Shown: positions 1 through 12,059 of the stretch, piece after piece
How the letters are laid out: the number at the start of each line of letters is the position of its first letter
How positions within the stretch are numbered: position 1 is the first letter of the stretch
From: Takakia lepidozioides
Taxonomy: Eukaryota; Streptophyta; Takakiopsida; Takakiales; Takakiaceae
Reading direction: 5' to 3'
Assembly: GCA_030704615.1 (NCBI GenBank)
Contig: CM060733.1
Span: 5,334,001-5,394,000 of the forward strand
Length of the DNA: 60,000 nucleotides
Position numbers and translations under genes: made by a program
Notes under the pieces: model-generated
What the model saw: only the letters and a program-made list of their open reading frames with translations
Told to the model about the DNA's origin: nothing
The model's database searches: none

Positions 1-593
1 ACAAGCTGGTCGTCGTATTCTTGATGGGCACAAACAAGAAAAGTAGAGCGCTTCACGCTAAGTCGGGGAAACCTTAAGTAGCCTGCCTTTGGGTTTTCTT
101 TTTCTTTTAGCCTTTTCAAGCTCTTTTCAAGCTCTAAAAATAGTGTTTAGATCGCTCTATTCGAATCGATTTTATTCGAATTCCAATAGAATCGATCTAT
201 TCTACGTTTTAGATCGAACTATTTCGTGATCTTCACGAAAGTTTGAAGATCTTGAACGTCAAGCCCCAGTAGAATTCCATGTTTTTGTTGTTTTTGTCTA
301 GCACTTTCATCTTCGAAGCAACTGTTTAATCCTGGACTGACAATGCTTTAGAGACATGATGAGTGCCTGGAGACAATATTTGGACATACCTGAGGTTGAA
401 CGGACCACCAAGGCCATAGTGAGATAGAGTGGAGGGACCATCGTGGGTGGAATCACCAAATCCCATCTGTGTGAACAAGCCCGGTGTCCCATGAGCCATG
501 AAGCCCTGTCCCCCACAGCTCTTGCACATCAGCCATAACTCCTGAACAACCAAATTTCGGGACCCAAAATGAAATTGCCAACTCCACCGCGCT
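1..593. other. Left edge, no gene seen
   Basis: No coding region can be supported here. Positions about 150–240 are AT-rich and contain several imperfect inverted repeats built on ATCGAT and TTCGAA. The short open frames on the minus strand in 307–634 show no recognisable motif, though one is continuous over about 100 codons. Confidence 0.4.
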
Positions 594-893
594 TTAGTAC
601 TCTGGCAAGCATCCCCGTTTCTTAGCTGCGACATGAGGTCGCGCCCAGGTGATGGGTGCTGGCAACCAGCTTGAGAATTCTGGTTGATAAAATCTCCACT
701 GCAAGCACCTTGGCTTCCTCGACTTAATTACAAAGTGGTTCACATGGCTTTGTATGGTGGCTTGCACGGTAGTTCCTTGGTTGTAAGGATACACAGAGCT
801 ATCAAAATTCTGGAAGGCCAGAGTTGGCATGAAGGTAATCGCACCCCGAGTGAGCGTACGCACGCCATGGGGCTGTGTCCAACTTTTGCCCAT
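594..893 (-). pseudogene. Unidentified coding-like fragment, one of two related copies
   Basis: A 99-codon open frame on the minus strand. Its middle part (about 740–840) is closely matched by 7087–7175, where the corresponding minus-orientation sense now lies on the plus strand and contains a stop codon. The shared peptide includes the run ITFMPTLAFQNFDSSVYPY in this copy. Preservation of the same frame in two places suggests a once-coding segment. I do not recognise the family, and no start, intron or terminal exon can be assigned. Treat it as a gene relic of unknown function. Confidence 0.3.
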
Positions 894-985
894 CCCCCTT
901 CCTCATCCCCAACATTAATAATTTATGTTCCATGATCCAAAGTGGGTGCAGGTTCTGCGGCCACATGCCAGGTTGTTCCTATTAC
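870..985 (+). repeat. Segment shared with 6605–6690
   Basis: The stretch around CCAAAGTGGGTGCAGGTTCT, followed a few bases later by GGCCACATG, recurs at 6652–6686. A GTGAGCGTACGC box precedes both copies. The two copies are in direct orientation, whereas the neighbouring 740–840 / 7087–7175 pair is inverted, so the locus was duplicated and rearranged. Confidence 0.5.
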
Positions 986-1628
986 AACCGCAGATTCTTG
1001 AATTTCTCAATGTTTGAACATGTATGCCAACTTGTATTCAACTGCTCTAGTCACGGACTTACAGAGCGATGTTTGAATGCTGTCCAGAATGCTATCTGCA
1101 GTGGCTGTGCAACCTAGCCTTAAGTCATGATGAATCACATGGTAATACCTCAACATTGTATGTACATAATTTTGGGCTTGGAACTCCATGCCCAGGGGTA
1201 TCTTAGAGTTCACATCTTCAGATTGTGCACGATCTTTTATCGGAACTATGCCAACGAGGGTTCGACCAGGGTCATCAATTCAAAGGAGCTCCATCGGAGC
1301 GCCATTGGGCGCTATGTCTCGAGTCTGCGGTGTTTGATATAATTTGTGTGAAAACAGTGGGCAGCTGAGCAGCTGGCTTCTACAGCCACAGTGGTCCATC
1401 TCTGCACGTCTCTCAGGGAGAGACCTGTGTCCAGAGCACTCGACTCTCATGTACATGTAGTGCCAAGCCGGGCATGGTGAGTTTTGAGTAGTTAGTTACT
1501 TGTTAGCCGCGAATTGTGGCGCATTTGTACCAGCTCAACTTGTGTTCGTTGTCTCTGTAACTTGGCTTGGGAGAAAAATAATGCAGTGCAATCGGCTCGC
1601 TAGATAGTTGGATACTCCCTCTCTCGCA

Positions 1629-1826
1629 GCCTACCTGCATGAGGTTTTCCACCTTCGAGCGTTGTACGAGGATATGCACTTGAAGAGTGAAGCACTTGAA
1701 GCTAAGGCAGAGCTCATTACTCTTTACCAGGAAACGGTTCCTGAAGAGATCATGGGTGACATGGCACAGCTGGAACTCGCCTGCATGCTGATAAAGAGCA
1801 AAAAGAGAGCCGGGCCAACACAATGA
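1629..1826 (+). other. Possible terminal exon of an unidentified gene
   Basis: A good acceptor (pyrimidine run then cag) at about 1628 leads into a 65-codon open frame that ends at TGA 1824–1826. The peptide is rich in Leu, Glu and Ala, looks helical, and includes AYLHEVFHLRALYEDMHLKS. That composition is more protein-like than the surrounding shadow frames. I do not recognise it and found no convincing upstream exon, so it may be a captured or orphan exon. Confidence 0.3.
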
Positions 1827-1839
1827 TTTTACGATCATG

Positions 1840-2789
1840 CCGCCTTCAACTACCTACCTCTCTTCACTCCTCCTCCGGGGCTCACTTACTCATCCGATGC
1901 CACCACAAAAAATCAACAAAATTTCTAGATTTGTCACACGTGCTACACACATGAATGTATATAAGTTTTCTAACGGGTTTTCCTTCGTGTTTGCAGGTGA
2001 AGACCCACTAGTTATTGTTTGTACTTAAATTGAGTTGAAAGCATATGAACTTCGAATAGCATAGGACAGTGTTTGGAAGACTTCTTTTTTCCCTTCTGAA
2101 AAGATAATTGGACTTGAATTGGAGGTGCATAATTGCATGGAGGCATATTGCAGAAGAGGGGCCCGGGGCTGGTAGATTGAACTGGTACACCGGACGGTCA
2201 TAATGCTGATGATTCTTCCAAATGGTGAACGAACGATTTCACCTCGACGAACTGGGGATTTTCTCGACGGAGTTGTGACAGAATCATTATTCTGGAGCTG
2301 CAAAAGAAGCAGGGTGAGCTTGCGGTAGGACAGGCCTGCAATTGTCTGAGGCACTGTGGCCCATGAAAATCAGCTGCAGCAAACAGTCGATCGAATGATT
2401 GTGCATTCGTGAGTATCTGGATCCCAGCTTCAAAGCTTTGTGATCACTGGGGATGGATCAATGAGGAGTTACACGATAACTAGTTTCAGTATTATCTTTT
2501 CAAGATCCGAGCCTTATCTACCTGCAACTTAACAGGCATTTGGAAGTAAACCAGAGTCCCGGTAAAAAGTTCTATTAAAAATCTTCTAGATACCTGCCTC
2601 TAGTAGAATTGGTCTTCGTTAACTTCAGAAGAGGCATTCAATCATGCATACAGTATTACATGATGGAGCTCATCCAGCTTGCCTCCTTAATTAATTCAAA
2701 TCGTATTTGCAGATTCCCATGCCTGCCGGGCATATACCAAGAAACATGGAGTAGATCACTGATGATGAATCCCTGCACAAGCATTATAA
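1840..2789. other. No gene seen
   Basis: AT-rich sequence with only short frames that have no protein-like composition. No RNA gene, long repeat or transposon end is visible. Confidence 0.4.
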
Positions 2790-3002
2790 TTTTATCTTGA
2801 AAGAGCTTCGATCGATTTCTCTCCAGAACATGATGTCGACCCTGAAGGTTCTGTCCTAAGCTACAGACCTATACCTACAAGGTCTGAAATATTGAAGGAC
2901 CACCCACCGAACTTCTGGCAACTTAAAAGTTACAAGGTGACTGAAGGTACCGACGATTTGGACATCAAGGATGGACCTAGTCGTGAATATTCCTCATCTT
3001 GA
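2790..3002 (+). other. Open frame without start codon, possible exon
   Basis: Seventy codons are open between an upstream TAA (2787–2789) and TGA (3000–3002). There is no Met at the beginning. The product is acidic and protein-like and includes SYRPIPTRSEILKDHPPNFW. It could be a last exon or the remnant of a gene. A possible acceptor (…cttgaaag) lies near 2807. Family not recognised. Confidence 0.25.
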
Positions 3003-4049
3003 AATCCTTGGAAACCTTGAGAAGATTTTCAAGAGTTCATTCGCCAGCTCTAGGCGCTTGTGTTTCAAATGGTCAACCTACACCACCAGTGTTTCCGAGC
3101 TTTTCCTCTGCTAAATTCCTCCTGCAGGCCATAATTACTCCCACGGTCGTTGTTCTTGATCGGTCTGCTGCGGTGGCACGAGCTAGATTACAGAGATTAT
3201 CCCGGGTGCTAAAAACATAAGCTTGTGTTATACAGCGTAAATTATAATCAGTACTATATGTAGATATGAATTCCCTGGAAGTCAGGCGCCAGTGTCAATA
3301 TACAACACTGACTGGTCAGTTGTAACAATGTAGAAGCTCGCAGATCACCGCTAAGGTCAACATTTGTTGGACACGCACACGTCTCACATATACTGTGCAT
3401 GGCGATCGTCAACATAACCCATGTGGGTAATTTTCTGGTAATTTGTTTGGTAACCCGAGACCTTGGAAATGTGGGTCCTGTGACATTCAGGACCGCTTTA
3501 GTGGAACCATGAGACACGTTCCATTCAATGGTTGTTTGTACGTTTGTACCTGCCTGGAAGCTCTTTACAGTGGCAGATGGGAAGAGCTATCACAAGAAGA
3601 TTGATCTCTGCAGAAGAGCTATGCATGCGTACAAGCCTGCAATGTTCACTTGAACTACGTACGTGTTATATGGCTCGAAAAACTCATCTTCAGGCCAGAT
3701 TTAACATGTTTCTTACCGGCCACCTAGCTTGGGAGCTTGTCGTACAAAACCCAGTAGGAAAGTAAGAGCAGGTGGACCTAACTAGTCGGAATGGTTGCTC
3801 TCTAGAATAATTACAAGTGGGCCGCCAGTTGCTACAAGCGAGACGCCCGAGGCACGTATCATTGCTGTCACCGGAGCTGGTAGGTGATTTCTTTATGACA
3901 CATGCCCCAATATATATGTTGCTGGAAATATTGCAAAGGGTCCAGTCACTGTGATCCTTGTCTTCCCCGAGTCTTCTTCCTCTGATTTCCAAGTTCGCAA
4001 TCCTTCTCGCCCAGGTTGATCAAAAGCGTTAGCCGACGTTGGTTCAAAG

Positions 4050-4397
4050 ATGGCGAGAACTGCACAGGGAATGTTCCTGCTGAGCCTTTTGGTGGTGTCG
4101 TTCTGGGCTCAGACACAAGCATCAGTAGTTGTCTGGAACTATGTTGGGAGCCCCGTTTTTGTGAATGTGGCTGGGACCAATGTCAACGTGGTGGCCGGCG
4201 TCGTGCCAGTCTACATCGATGTCCAGGGGAAGAAGGAGCAGAACGTCGTAGTTTCCATTCCAGGGGCGAAGGGTAAGAAGGCTCAGAGTCTCAATGTGAA
4301 CGTGAAGGACGGTGACACGCTCGTCTTCATCCCGGAAGTCTTGGGCGGTGGTCTTGTCAATGTGAACGTCAATGGTATCTTCAAGGGTCATCTGTAA
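4050..4397 (+). CDS. Small secreted Val/Asn-rich protein, unknown function
   Basis: Intronless 115-codon frame. Residues 1–24 form a clear signal peptide: a basic start (MAR), a hydrophobic core (FLLSLLVVSFW) and an Ala-x-Ala-like cleavage region (QTQAS). The mature part of about 90 residues is strongly beta-prone and repeats a V-N-V motif: FVNVAGTNVNV near residue 37, LNVNV near 81 and LVNVNVNG near 103. There are no cysteines in the mature protein. The sequence upstream carries an ATATATA box near 3910. A longer antisense frame (4122–4727) overlaps it, but the signal peptide and compact repeat pattern favour this strand. I do not recognise the family. A cell-wall or apoplastic beta-sandwich protein is a guess. 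Confidence 0.6.
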   Translation: MARTAQGMFLLSLLVVSFWAQTQASVVVWNYVGSPVFVNVAGTNVNVVAGVVPVYIDVQGKKEQNVVVSIPGAKGKKAQSLNVNVKDGDTLVFIPEVLGGGLVNVNVNGIFKGHL

Positions 4398-4399
4398 AT

Positions 4400-6085
4400 G
4401 AGGTAACTTACGTACCTGGGTGATTCCGAGTTCGGTCACGGTTTGAAATGCTTCGCCAGCTAGAAACTGTGAAATAGATCTATCTATATATAAATTTTCT
4501 TGCATTGTGTTGTGCTTTTGGGCTGTCCAACCTCGCATACGTAGTGTCTCATATGTGAGCACTATATCCATGTACCTTCTGAGCTGTACCTTCTTTGCAT
4601 AGTTTTTCACCATCCGTGGCTGAGTCTCTACCTCGGCAGTGTCCTGCTTCTCTTCATTCAGGCATGATCCAGGCTCGGCTCTCTTATGGAGAATTGGGGC
4701 TTTAACCTGTTGTGCACTAGGATCCACGTCCCGACCAATAGCTCAAATCGTAATCCAAGCAGTTCGGAGGATTCGGCTGTGAGCCGCACTGTAACAACCA
4801 GCTTTGCTGCCAGCCAACCTGACGACCTTTCAGAAATGAACATTGTTGTTGACCGATTTGCAGCCATATGTTGCCCCCACAAGGAGTCGTGGAAAAATTC
4901 GCCATTGAACATAATTATACCAGTTGGCCATTTCGTAACTAACAGCTAGAATTTGGCTAGGCTTTCTAGTTCCGAGAAGTCACGAGAAAGGTCAGGAGTT
5001 CACATTGTGCGATCTGGGTGAGCGCTGAATTTCCCTCGACTTTTCCTTTTGCTTTCATGAGCACTCTGATGGCATCGTGTGGATTCTTGTGTTACCCGGC
5101 TTTGGCACGAGACCTCCTACCATTTAAGTAGAGCTCCTTTGACTCCGGACATAGTGACATTGGTACCTTATTTAATTAAAGTCTGCAGTACACAGTGGTT
5201 CTCTAGGAAACCGAGGCTGCACTGTCAGTTGGTGGAACTGAAGATATCGAACTCAGATTTACATAACATTTGTGCACATGCATCTTGAGGGCAGTGTTAT
5301 ATGCTGAACATCCGGGGTTGCCCTCAATAACTCTTTCAGCACGTAGACCTGTAAGCCCGCACACGAGCTGGCCCCAGAGCTCTGCGACCTGAGGCTCTTT
5401 CATTGTGAACTTTCTTATCCGATCAAGAGGCCTGAAGTTGAGATTAACCGTCTTCTTTGGTATTACAGATTCTCGAGACCGATGAAGGTGGGGGCTCAAT
5501 GGAACGATGGCAAGGGAGACCCAGTGCGGGCCTTAGGGTCTGCCTGGTAGCTCCAGGCATTCAATCATGTAGATTACAAAGAATTCATACATAGGCTGCC
5601 TACATATGCTGCGAATTGACGACCGATTATACAGTGCTGACTTGAAATTGGCCGAAATTCAGTTTAAACAAACTTCAAGCACTTAAATATCTACACAGAA
5701 TAATCTGTTTGCATTCGGATTTACAGTGGTGTTTTAGCTAGGATGAGCTAGTTATGACAAGAATTTGCACAGGCCTCCTCCAGGTGCAGGTAGTGCCATA
5801 AACCGTCCAGAGAGATTGTAGGCTGCAGGCCAATCTGCAGAGTTGATGCTGACTGCTCACCAGGTTGCCTGTCCAGCTTCTGAAATCTGTATGCATGTTT
5901 CTAAGCTATTTCGTGTTAAACATGTCTGAGAGATTGAACGCATGCTTAGAAATATATAGACTCCTTGATGGATAAGGGATGGATCGACCCAACAAACTTT
6001 GCAAAGGGATGTGAACTCGATGATGTTGAACAGTGTTATAGATACATATATCTTGAGCTGAGCACTCCCACCCACTATATAAATT
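4400..6085. other. No gene seen
   Basis: Mixed intergenic sequence. The short open frames on both strands overlap one another and lack family motifs, so none is supported. Confidence 0.4.
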
Positions 6086-6129
6086 TATGTACTTGATGAC
6101 AGGTTCCTGCAGAGTCAAGTGGACCGTAG

Positions 6130-6300
6130 AAGAAACAGACCATTTCAATCCTCTCGCTGCAATCTCACTGATCAGGAGTGCACACACCACCGCAGGAAGT
6201 GGTTGTGGGTTCAATCCACCAATTCGTGTCACGAAGATCTCCACTTTGCTGCCAGAAGGCCTACTGCATTCACGGTAAAGAGTCACCATAATCTGCGCTT
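6130..6300 (+). repeat. Possible tRNA-derived SINE fragment
   Basis: A B-box-like sequence (GTGGGTTCAATCCACC, about 6205–6220) is preceded some 30 bases upstream by a weak A-box-like stretch (CTGATCAGGAGTGCAC). The spacing is that of a tRNA-like pol III promoter. No second copy is visible in the window, so this is tentative. Confidence 0.25.
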
Positions 6301-6604
6301 CTTGGGTATAGCGTGGTACGGGGCATGGGGCAGACAATTTAGGAATTTAGGAATTTGCACTTCGGGTGGTCCCACACGGATGGTACCCGATGGTCCCTCC
6401 AGGAGCGGGGGCACAAGTGCATACACTGACAACAGCCTCTACAAAAAGGTGCACCCCAAGGCCTCTCTTCCCTGTGGAAATGTCCATAAGACCACGCAAT
6501 GATGGCATAGAGTAGTGCCAGTTAAGTAGAAGAATAAGTCCTCTGCAAGTAAAAGTTGCTCTAGTGATCATCATGTGAGTTCAACTAAATACAAAATGTC
6601 GGAT

Positions 6605-7180
6605 GACTAGGTGAGCGTACGCCCAATGATCCCCCTTTTCTGCTCCATCCAAAGTGGGTGCAGGTTCTACAGCTACGGCCACATGACAAAGGGGCTATGG
6701 CAAAATCTATTTAGTACTCTCTCTCTCTCTCTCTCTCACTTTTTTGCCCCTTACAAAGATAGTTTCTGGTCCCTTTTGTTGCCTCACGGCCGCAAGGCTA
6801 GGCAAACAACGTCTTACGAGTACATTCTGCCACTTTGTACACGAATACCACAAGCTACCATACATAGGTACAAAAGCATAGAATATATGACAAGGTTAAC
6901 TCTTGGTATTCTCGAGCCAAAGCAGTACACATCTGATGATGTAGTGCAGAGGGCAGCTTGGACCCATCCAAGAGACGGCTCACATCACAGAACTGTTACT
7001 CTCAGCAGCCAAAGCCCCAGCCTATGGTGTTCAACGCCTGAGTGACATGTGTGAATGCCAGCGACTGGAAGTTATGTCCGTTGATGTCAATTACCTTCAT
7101 GCCAACTCTGGCCGTCCAGAACTTTGATAGCTCTGTGTATACATAGAACCAAGGAACTACCACAAGCCACCATATGTCAA
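6605..7180 (+). repeat. Rearranged duplicate of the 740–985 region
   Basis: Positions 6605–6690 repeat the 870–985 segment in direct orientation. Positions 7087–7175 repeat 740–840 in inverted orientation, with a stop codon inside the shared frame. A (CT)n microsatellite lies at about 6718–6738. The sequence between the two matches shows no gene. Confidence 0.5.
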
Positions 7181-7733
7181 ATCTGGTCTTTATCTAAGGC
7201 GGAAACTTTCTTCCGGGGAAGATGTAGTGAGCCAAAAGACATAGACTTCAGCTATGGAAAGTTGGATGACATGTGTCAACCAGAATAGCCAACCCCTACA
7301 GGGCAGCCACAGCCGTTGAACAGATAGCTGATAAATTCAGCCATTACAAGCAAAGCCCCTTTCAGAGTAACAATTAATGTTGAAACCTCGATCTGTTTAG
7401 TAGTGAAAGGAACTTATTGATTCAATGCAATCGAAGTCAATTGACTGATATGGTGGAATAACTCAACTCCTACATGCTCAGAAGAGCCCTTTGCTGTAAG
7501 TATATGATGTGGTGTTCAATCACATGAGATTTGGTTGGCATTGACCTATTGAAACCCTGACACCGAACTGTTGTAACATTACATCACATGGCTGCAAACC
7601 ATGAAACACCCCTCCAGCATTCAGGGGTAGAAGCAACTAGTACCCATAAGTTTTGAGAGGAGCTGCAACAAAGGGGAGGCACAGAAACAGGGAGAAGAGA
7701 CTCATATTTAGAGTCAAATTCATAGCATAAATC

Positions 7734-8393
7734 TCATGATTCCTCCTCCAATTTCTTGACATATGCCTTGAGTGTGCATACAAGGTTGCGAGCTGGACCT
7801 TGCAAAACACTGACAAGCTTTGAGGATGGGGTTTTCAAAGTACCCAGCAACTTTGAATAAAGTTCTGCCCTGGTTGGCATTGTCTCCAGCTGCTTGAAGT
7901 TTTCAGGAGAATAGAAGCGTCCCTCAAACACAGCCCCTGTGAAGTCGTTGTCCTCCAACTTCAGCTCCTTCTGCAAGTCACGGTAGGGCTTGAGCGCTGA
8001 GGGAATCTCGTCCGTGTGCACAAACAGCCAAGCGTTCATGCCCTTCAGCGCTGGTTTCAAGGCCTCCCATTGTGTTCCCTCGATTGCTTTTCCTGTTGCA
8101 AGTGCAATTATCGAATCTGAGACTCTTCCTCTGTCTCCCTCTCTGCTCTCTCTATACCCCTCCGATTCGTACTACGTGACTTGCTGTGCAGTCACATACC
8201 CTTGTGCCCCATCTGTGCACCAGCTAGATCACAGCTACCACAACTTGCAACAGAAAGGGTAGGACCACACAATGGCTCTGGGAGGAAAGGTACACGACAA
8301 GCTATGCTCTTAGGGGGCTTAAAGGCCGAAGTTTGCAGGGAAGGCGTCCCATTTTCCAGTTGCCGTTGTAAATTTCTTTTACTTCCTTACTTC

Positions 8394-8438
<45 letters not shown>

Positions 8439-8923
8439 ATTGCTGACCACCGCATGGGTCTACAATGACATCAAAATCTCGAAACAGAAAATGGAATGAA
8501 TGCACTCACATTTTCCCTCAGAGGTACAGGTAAACAACCACAAGAAAGAATATTCTCGAGAAAAACCCTACCAATGAGCTTGTTCTTGGCCACCATGAGA
8601 GTGCTGGTCTCCGGCAACGCCTTCCGCAGTTTTTGAAACTGCTGCACAGTCAGACCCCCATACTTAATCCCGGCCACCAGATAAGCACCTTCCAGCTGCT
8701 GCCGAGCCCTCTCCACCGTCTCCTCCTTTTTCTTCCTGCTGATGGCCATGCGCACCACGGGCATCGACCCTGACTGCACCTGAACCTCATGCCTAGCACC
8801 ACTTCTACTCAAACCCACCGTTTGATGGGAGCCCCAAAACTCAGAACCCACTTGGTCTCTGGGAGCATCCTTCCATGCCGAAGGTGTGGCGCAGGCACAG
8901 CTCACTAGGCAATGCGCGGCCAT
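7734..8923 (-). CDS. PRPL10: Plastid 50S ribosomal protein L10, nuclear-encoded
   Basis: Two exons on the minus strand, 8923–8572 and 8092–7734, joined GT–AG (…CTCATTG|gtaggg, …caacag|GAAAAG), give 236 residues. Residues 1 to about 58 look like a plastid transit peptide (Ser/Ala-rich, few acidic residues). The L10 core starts at about residue 62 with the family's RKKKEETVERARQQLEGAYL helix and continues through LRKALPETSTLMVAKNKLIG into KAIEGTQWEALKPALKGMNA across the splice. In bacteria and plastids L10 (uL10) forms the base of the ribosomal stalk and binds L7/L12. Here the C-terminal helix that would carry L12 (TLKAYVKKLEEES) is intact. The intron (8571–8093) contains a CT microsatellite. 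I chose the start as the first ATG ahead of a transit-like leader. Confidence 0.9.
8397..8436. repeat. (CT)n microsatellite
   Basis: About 40 bases of uninterrupted CT dinucleotides inside the intron of the L10 gene. Confidence 0.95.
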
Positions 8924-8924
8924 G

Positions 8925-11185
8925 GCTGCTGCCCACTCTCACCCCCTCTGCCTTCCTTCTGCCTCTCTAGATAATGTTGCTGCCAGGAAGAAGACCACCA
9001 TTCCACACCCAACTGAATCTCTCTCTTAACCCCTAATGGACGAGGCAGTTTTTGGTGGGCCCCATCCAAAACAGGACATACCTTCACGGATGAGGGTATA
9101 TCTCTCAGGAAACTAACATCCACAGGGATGAACGTATGAATGGGAGGCTACCTACTTCATCCAGCTTCTGTGAAAATTTCAGCTCATTCCAATGTGTCGT
9201 TTGGAAGATTATAAGAAATTTGCAAGCCCAAAATTTGGGGTACACTCCAAATTTAGAGTGGAAAAATGGTTTGACCAGAAAATTGGATACTTTCCAATTA
9301 TCCAATTGGAAATTATTGGAAATGATTCACCAGCACCTGCATATGGAGACAATTATTGATGATAATATCAGACCTGATTCAGGGAAAAAAACAGCCATAC
9401 GACTATTAAGTGGCACCTAAAGCATGTTGCCCCAAAATTTCAAAGCAGAATTCCAAAATCTTGATAAGGTTGCTTTGTATGGAAAACCCGGGTGGGGGTA
9501 AAAAACACACCATGAAGCTCAATGACATTAGGCTTAGGGGGTCGAAATTTCCTTGGAATCGCAATTGCTACAGTGAAAGTGTTCCTTGAATGGTGAACTA
9601 CTATCTCCAAAAAGAAATTCAGAATTCTAACAAAAATTCAGGCAGAGATTTGCATTTGTTTCCATTTGTACTTTTGCCTTGTTGTCACCCCTTCAGCTTG
9701 CCACATCACTAAGTCAAAGCGCCGACCAATTTTGGGCACCCATGCACTTTCGTTCAGAAAGGTCATCCAACGATTTGCCATCGTGGATGATTTCTAACGT
9801 GACCCTGACAACAACCCGAAACGGGTCGCCTCGTCCATTAGAGCTCACTCATCCACTAGCTATGTGCCTACTCTTTGTAAAATCCATAAGAGAATGGGTA
9901 CAGTTTTTAAAGTTCAAAACGTTTCTCAAGTGATGTTTATGTTGTCTACGTGTGAGACTTGTCACGGATGAACCCCAGTGTGAAGAATCAACCACCGAGA
10001 AAGTGTGACTTTCTTGCATGAAGAAGCAAAAAAAAAAAATGTTGGCTCCTAGAAACCTAGTGCCAAAGATTATTTTGTACACACCATATGCCAAGTTATG
10101 ACTTATGTTTTGTTATATGATACTTAGGGGAGGCTGGCCAAGAGTGATGTGCCAAAATTGCGCAAACTTTCATATATCCACTCATGTAAAGCCCCTCATG
10201 CGCAGTCGCATTGGACGAGGGTGAACGTCAGGTAGCCATCCCAAAATTTGTGTTATTGTTCGCACGGGCCTGATTTGATTGGGTAGTTGCCAATGGGTAA
10301 TGTCCCATTCATGGAATTTCTCAAAAAATAATCCCTACGGCAAACGCCCATGCCACCTAGACGGCCACTTTGCCACCCAAGTGCCACTTCAGATAAACTC
10401 CACCCCATTTTTTTAGTGTAAGGCAGCTTCTGCCCGATTTGACGTGTTTTGCACTTCCACGTCATATGGGACAAAACAAACAATTCTTAGTACAAGATGG
10501 GATTTTTTTTCTTTGTATTTTAAGGACACTTATGTGGCGGAATAGCCCATACCAGGTTGGCGTGGATTCTGCCTTGTGAGGTGTCGGGTAGGGAATAGCA
10601 GAAATGCCCATGTTGCAAGATGCGGTAAATACTTATATTTGAGCAGTTTTGGGCTTGGCCTAGGCCCAAGAGGCCATGGACCAAGCCAGTCTTCATGTCA
10701 TGGACCCAGGCAATACTGGGAACTCATTGGGAACAATTTTTCTGCCACTACCCAGCCTTTCCTGCTGTGGTTGCACAATTTTCAGCTTGGCTGTCTTGAT
10801 AAAAATGGCAGTTTTGGGTCTGGTTTGGGTCCCAAGACTGATCTGCCCCAGGTCGACCAAGCCGGGTCTTGCAACCAAGTGTCCAGGGATCCATGCAACT
10901 TAGGGAGCTCTTGGGAATATATTGGCCGTTGCCCTGCCTTTAAGCCTCTGTCTGTGCGCACACAACAATGTTCCAAGGCGCAAGTTTTCAAGGTTTGCGC
11001 TCTCTGCAAACACCGCATTCCAAAGCGCGGGTCTTCAAGGGTTTGCGCCACACCTCCTTTCATCAGCTTTTCAAATCCATTTGCAACATGGCATTAGTAA
11101 TGTCTGTTGGACTCATCTTTTTTCATCATATGCCACAAAGTGCAGTGTAATTTCTTTCTCGATTTCTTGTTGATAGTTTAGCTTT
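8925..11185. other. Gene-free intergenic stretch
   Basis: Beyond the promoter side of L10 there is no supported gene. Positions 9190–9330 contain imperfect short inverted repeats (AATTTGG…CCAAATT, TCCAATTATCCAATTGGAAATTATTGGA). The remaining open frames lack protein-like composition. Confidence 0.4.
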
Positions 11186-11189
11186 TTGG

Positions 11190-11515
11190 GCTCAAGAGCT
11201 AATTCAAGAGGCAATTTTCCTTGCAATTTGCTGATGCATGGGACGGGATGCAGTGATAATATGTTTTGTCATCTATACAGATGTCATAACAGAGCAATAG
11301 AGTAGGAATCGGTTGACATTCTTGTTTGGCAAGTTTTATCGCTCTATTGTCACCACAACCTCTTGGTGTAGAGATGCGTATTGCACAAATTTTCAACACT
11401 TATGGACCCACATGAACATTGATGGTGGTCGCATTGTGATTTCATAGTTAATTTAGCATTTAGAAGTGAAATCCTTCTACACATTGGAATAATGGTTTTG
11501 TGCACATTGTAAATG
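11190..11515 (+). repeat. Direct repeat, copy 1
   Basis: This stretch is repeated with moderate divergence at about 12060–12535. Shared blocks include TTGCAATTT…GATGCATGGGAC, TGTCATAACA, TATTCTTGTTTGG-like text, GTCACCACAACCTCTTGGTGT, TTTTTCAACACTTATG and AATGGTTTTGTGCACATTG. No coding signal is seen. It is an ancient tandem or dispersed repeat of unknown class. Confidence 0.65.
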
Positions 11516-12059
11516 TGATTTGTTCTATCTCTTCTCTTCAAGAATCACATAAACGACGTACTTTTGTGTAGATTGTGCGCAAGCCAAACAAAAAAAAATG
11601 ATCTACAACCTGTCGCATAGATATGAACAATATTTGGGCTGATTGTGAAATGTATGATGTTGGAAATGAAAAAACCCTAGGATCAAACAAATTGTAGCCC
11701 TTGGTCGGTCATTCAAAATAATACAGCTGTTGTGAGGCGCCCCTCTATTTCCATAAATGGTCTTACACGTGACGTGCTACATCGACAAGACCTTGCAAAG
11801 TTCTCTCTTAACGTCATAGACTTTTTTTCACCTCAAGTTCATCAAGGTAGATTGCATGTTGTGTCCTCGCCTTCATGAAAATACTATGAATGGAGAAGCC
11901 TTGCTACCTAGCTTGCATAGGCAATGATCTATCGACAAGAGGGTAAGATCAAGAGTTGGTGTTGCCCCAGTGGTAAGTAATTCTTTCAGCATGCGTCTAG
12001 TAATTCATCATTGTTGGATCTAGGTTGTGTATACCAATGGCGTCAACGTGCTCATGGCC

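Noticed and set aside
4122-4727. A 201-codon minus-strand frame opposite the small secreted protein gene
   Set aside because: It is the antisense of a frame with a clear signal peptide and regular repeats. Its own product has no motif and its tail only mirrors the VNV-coding bases.
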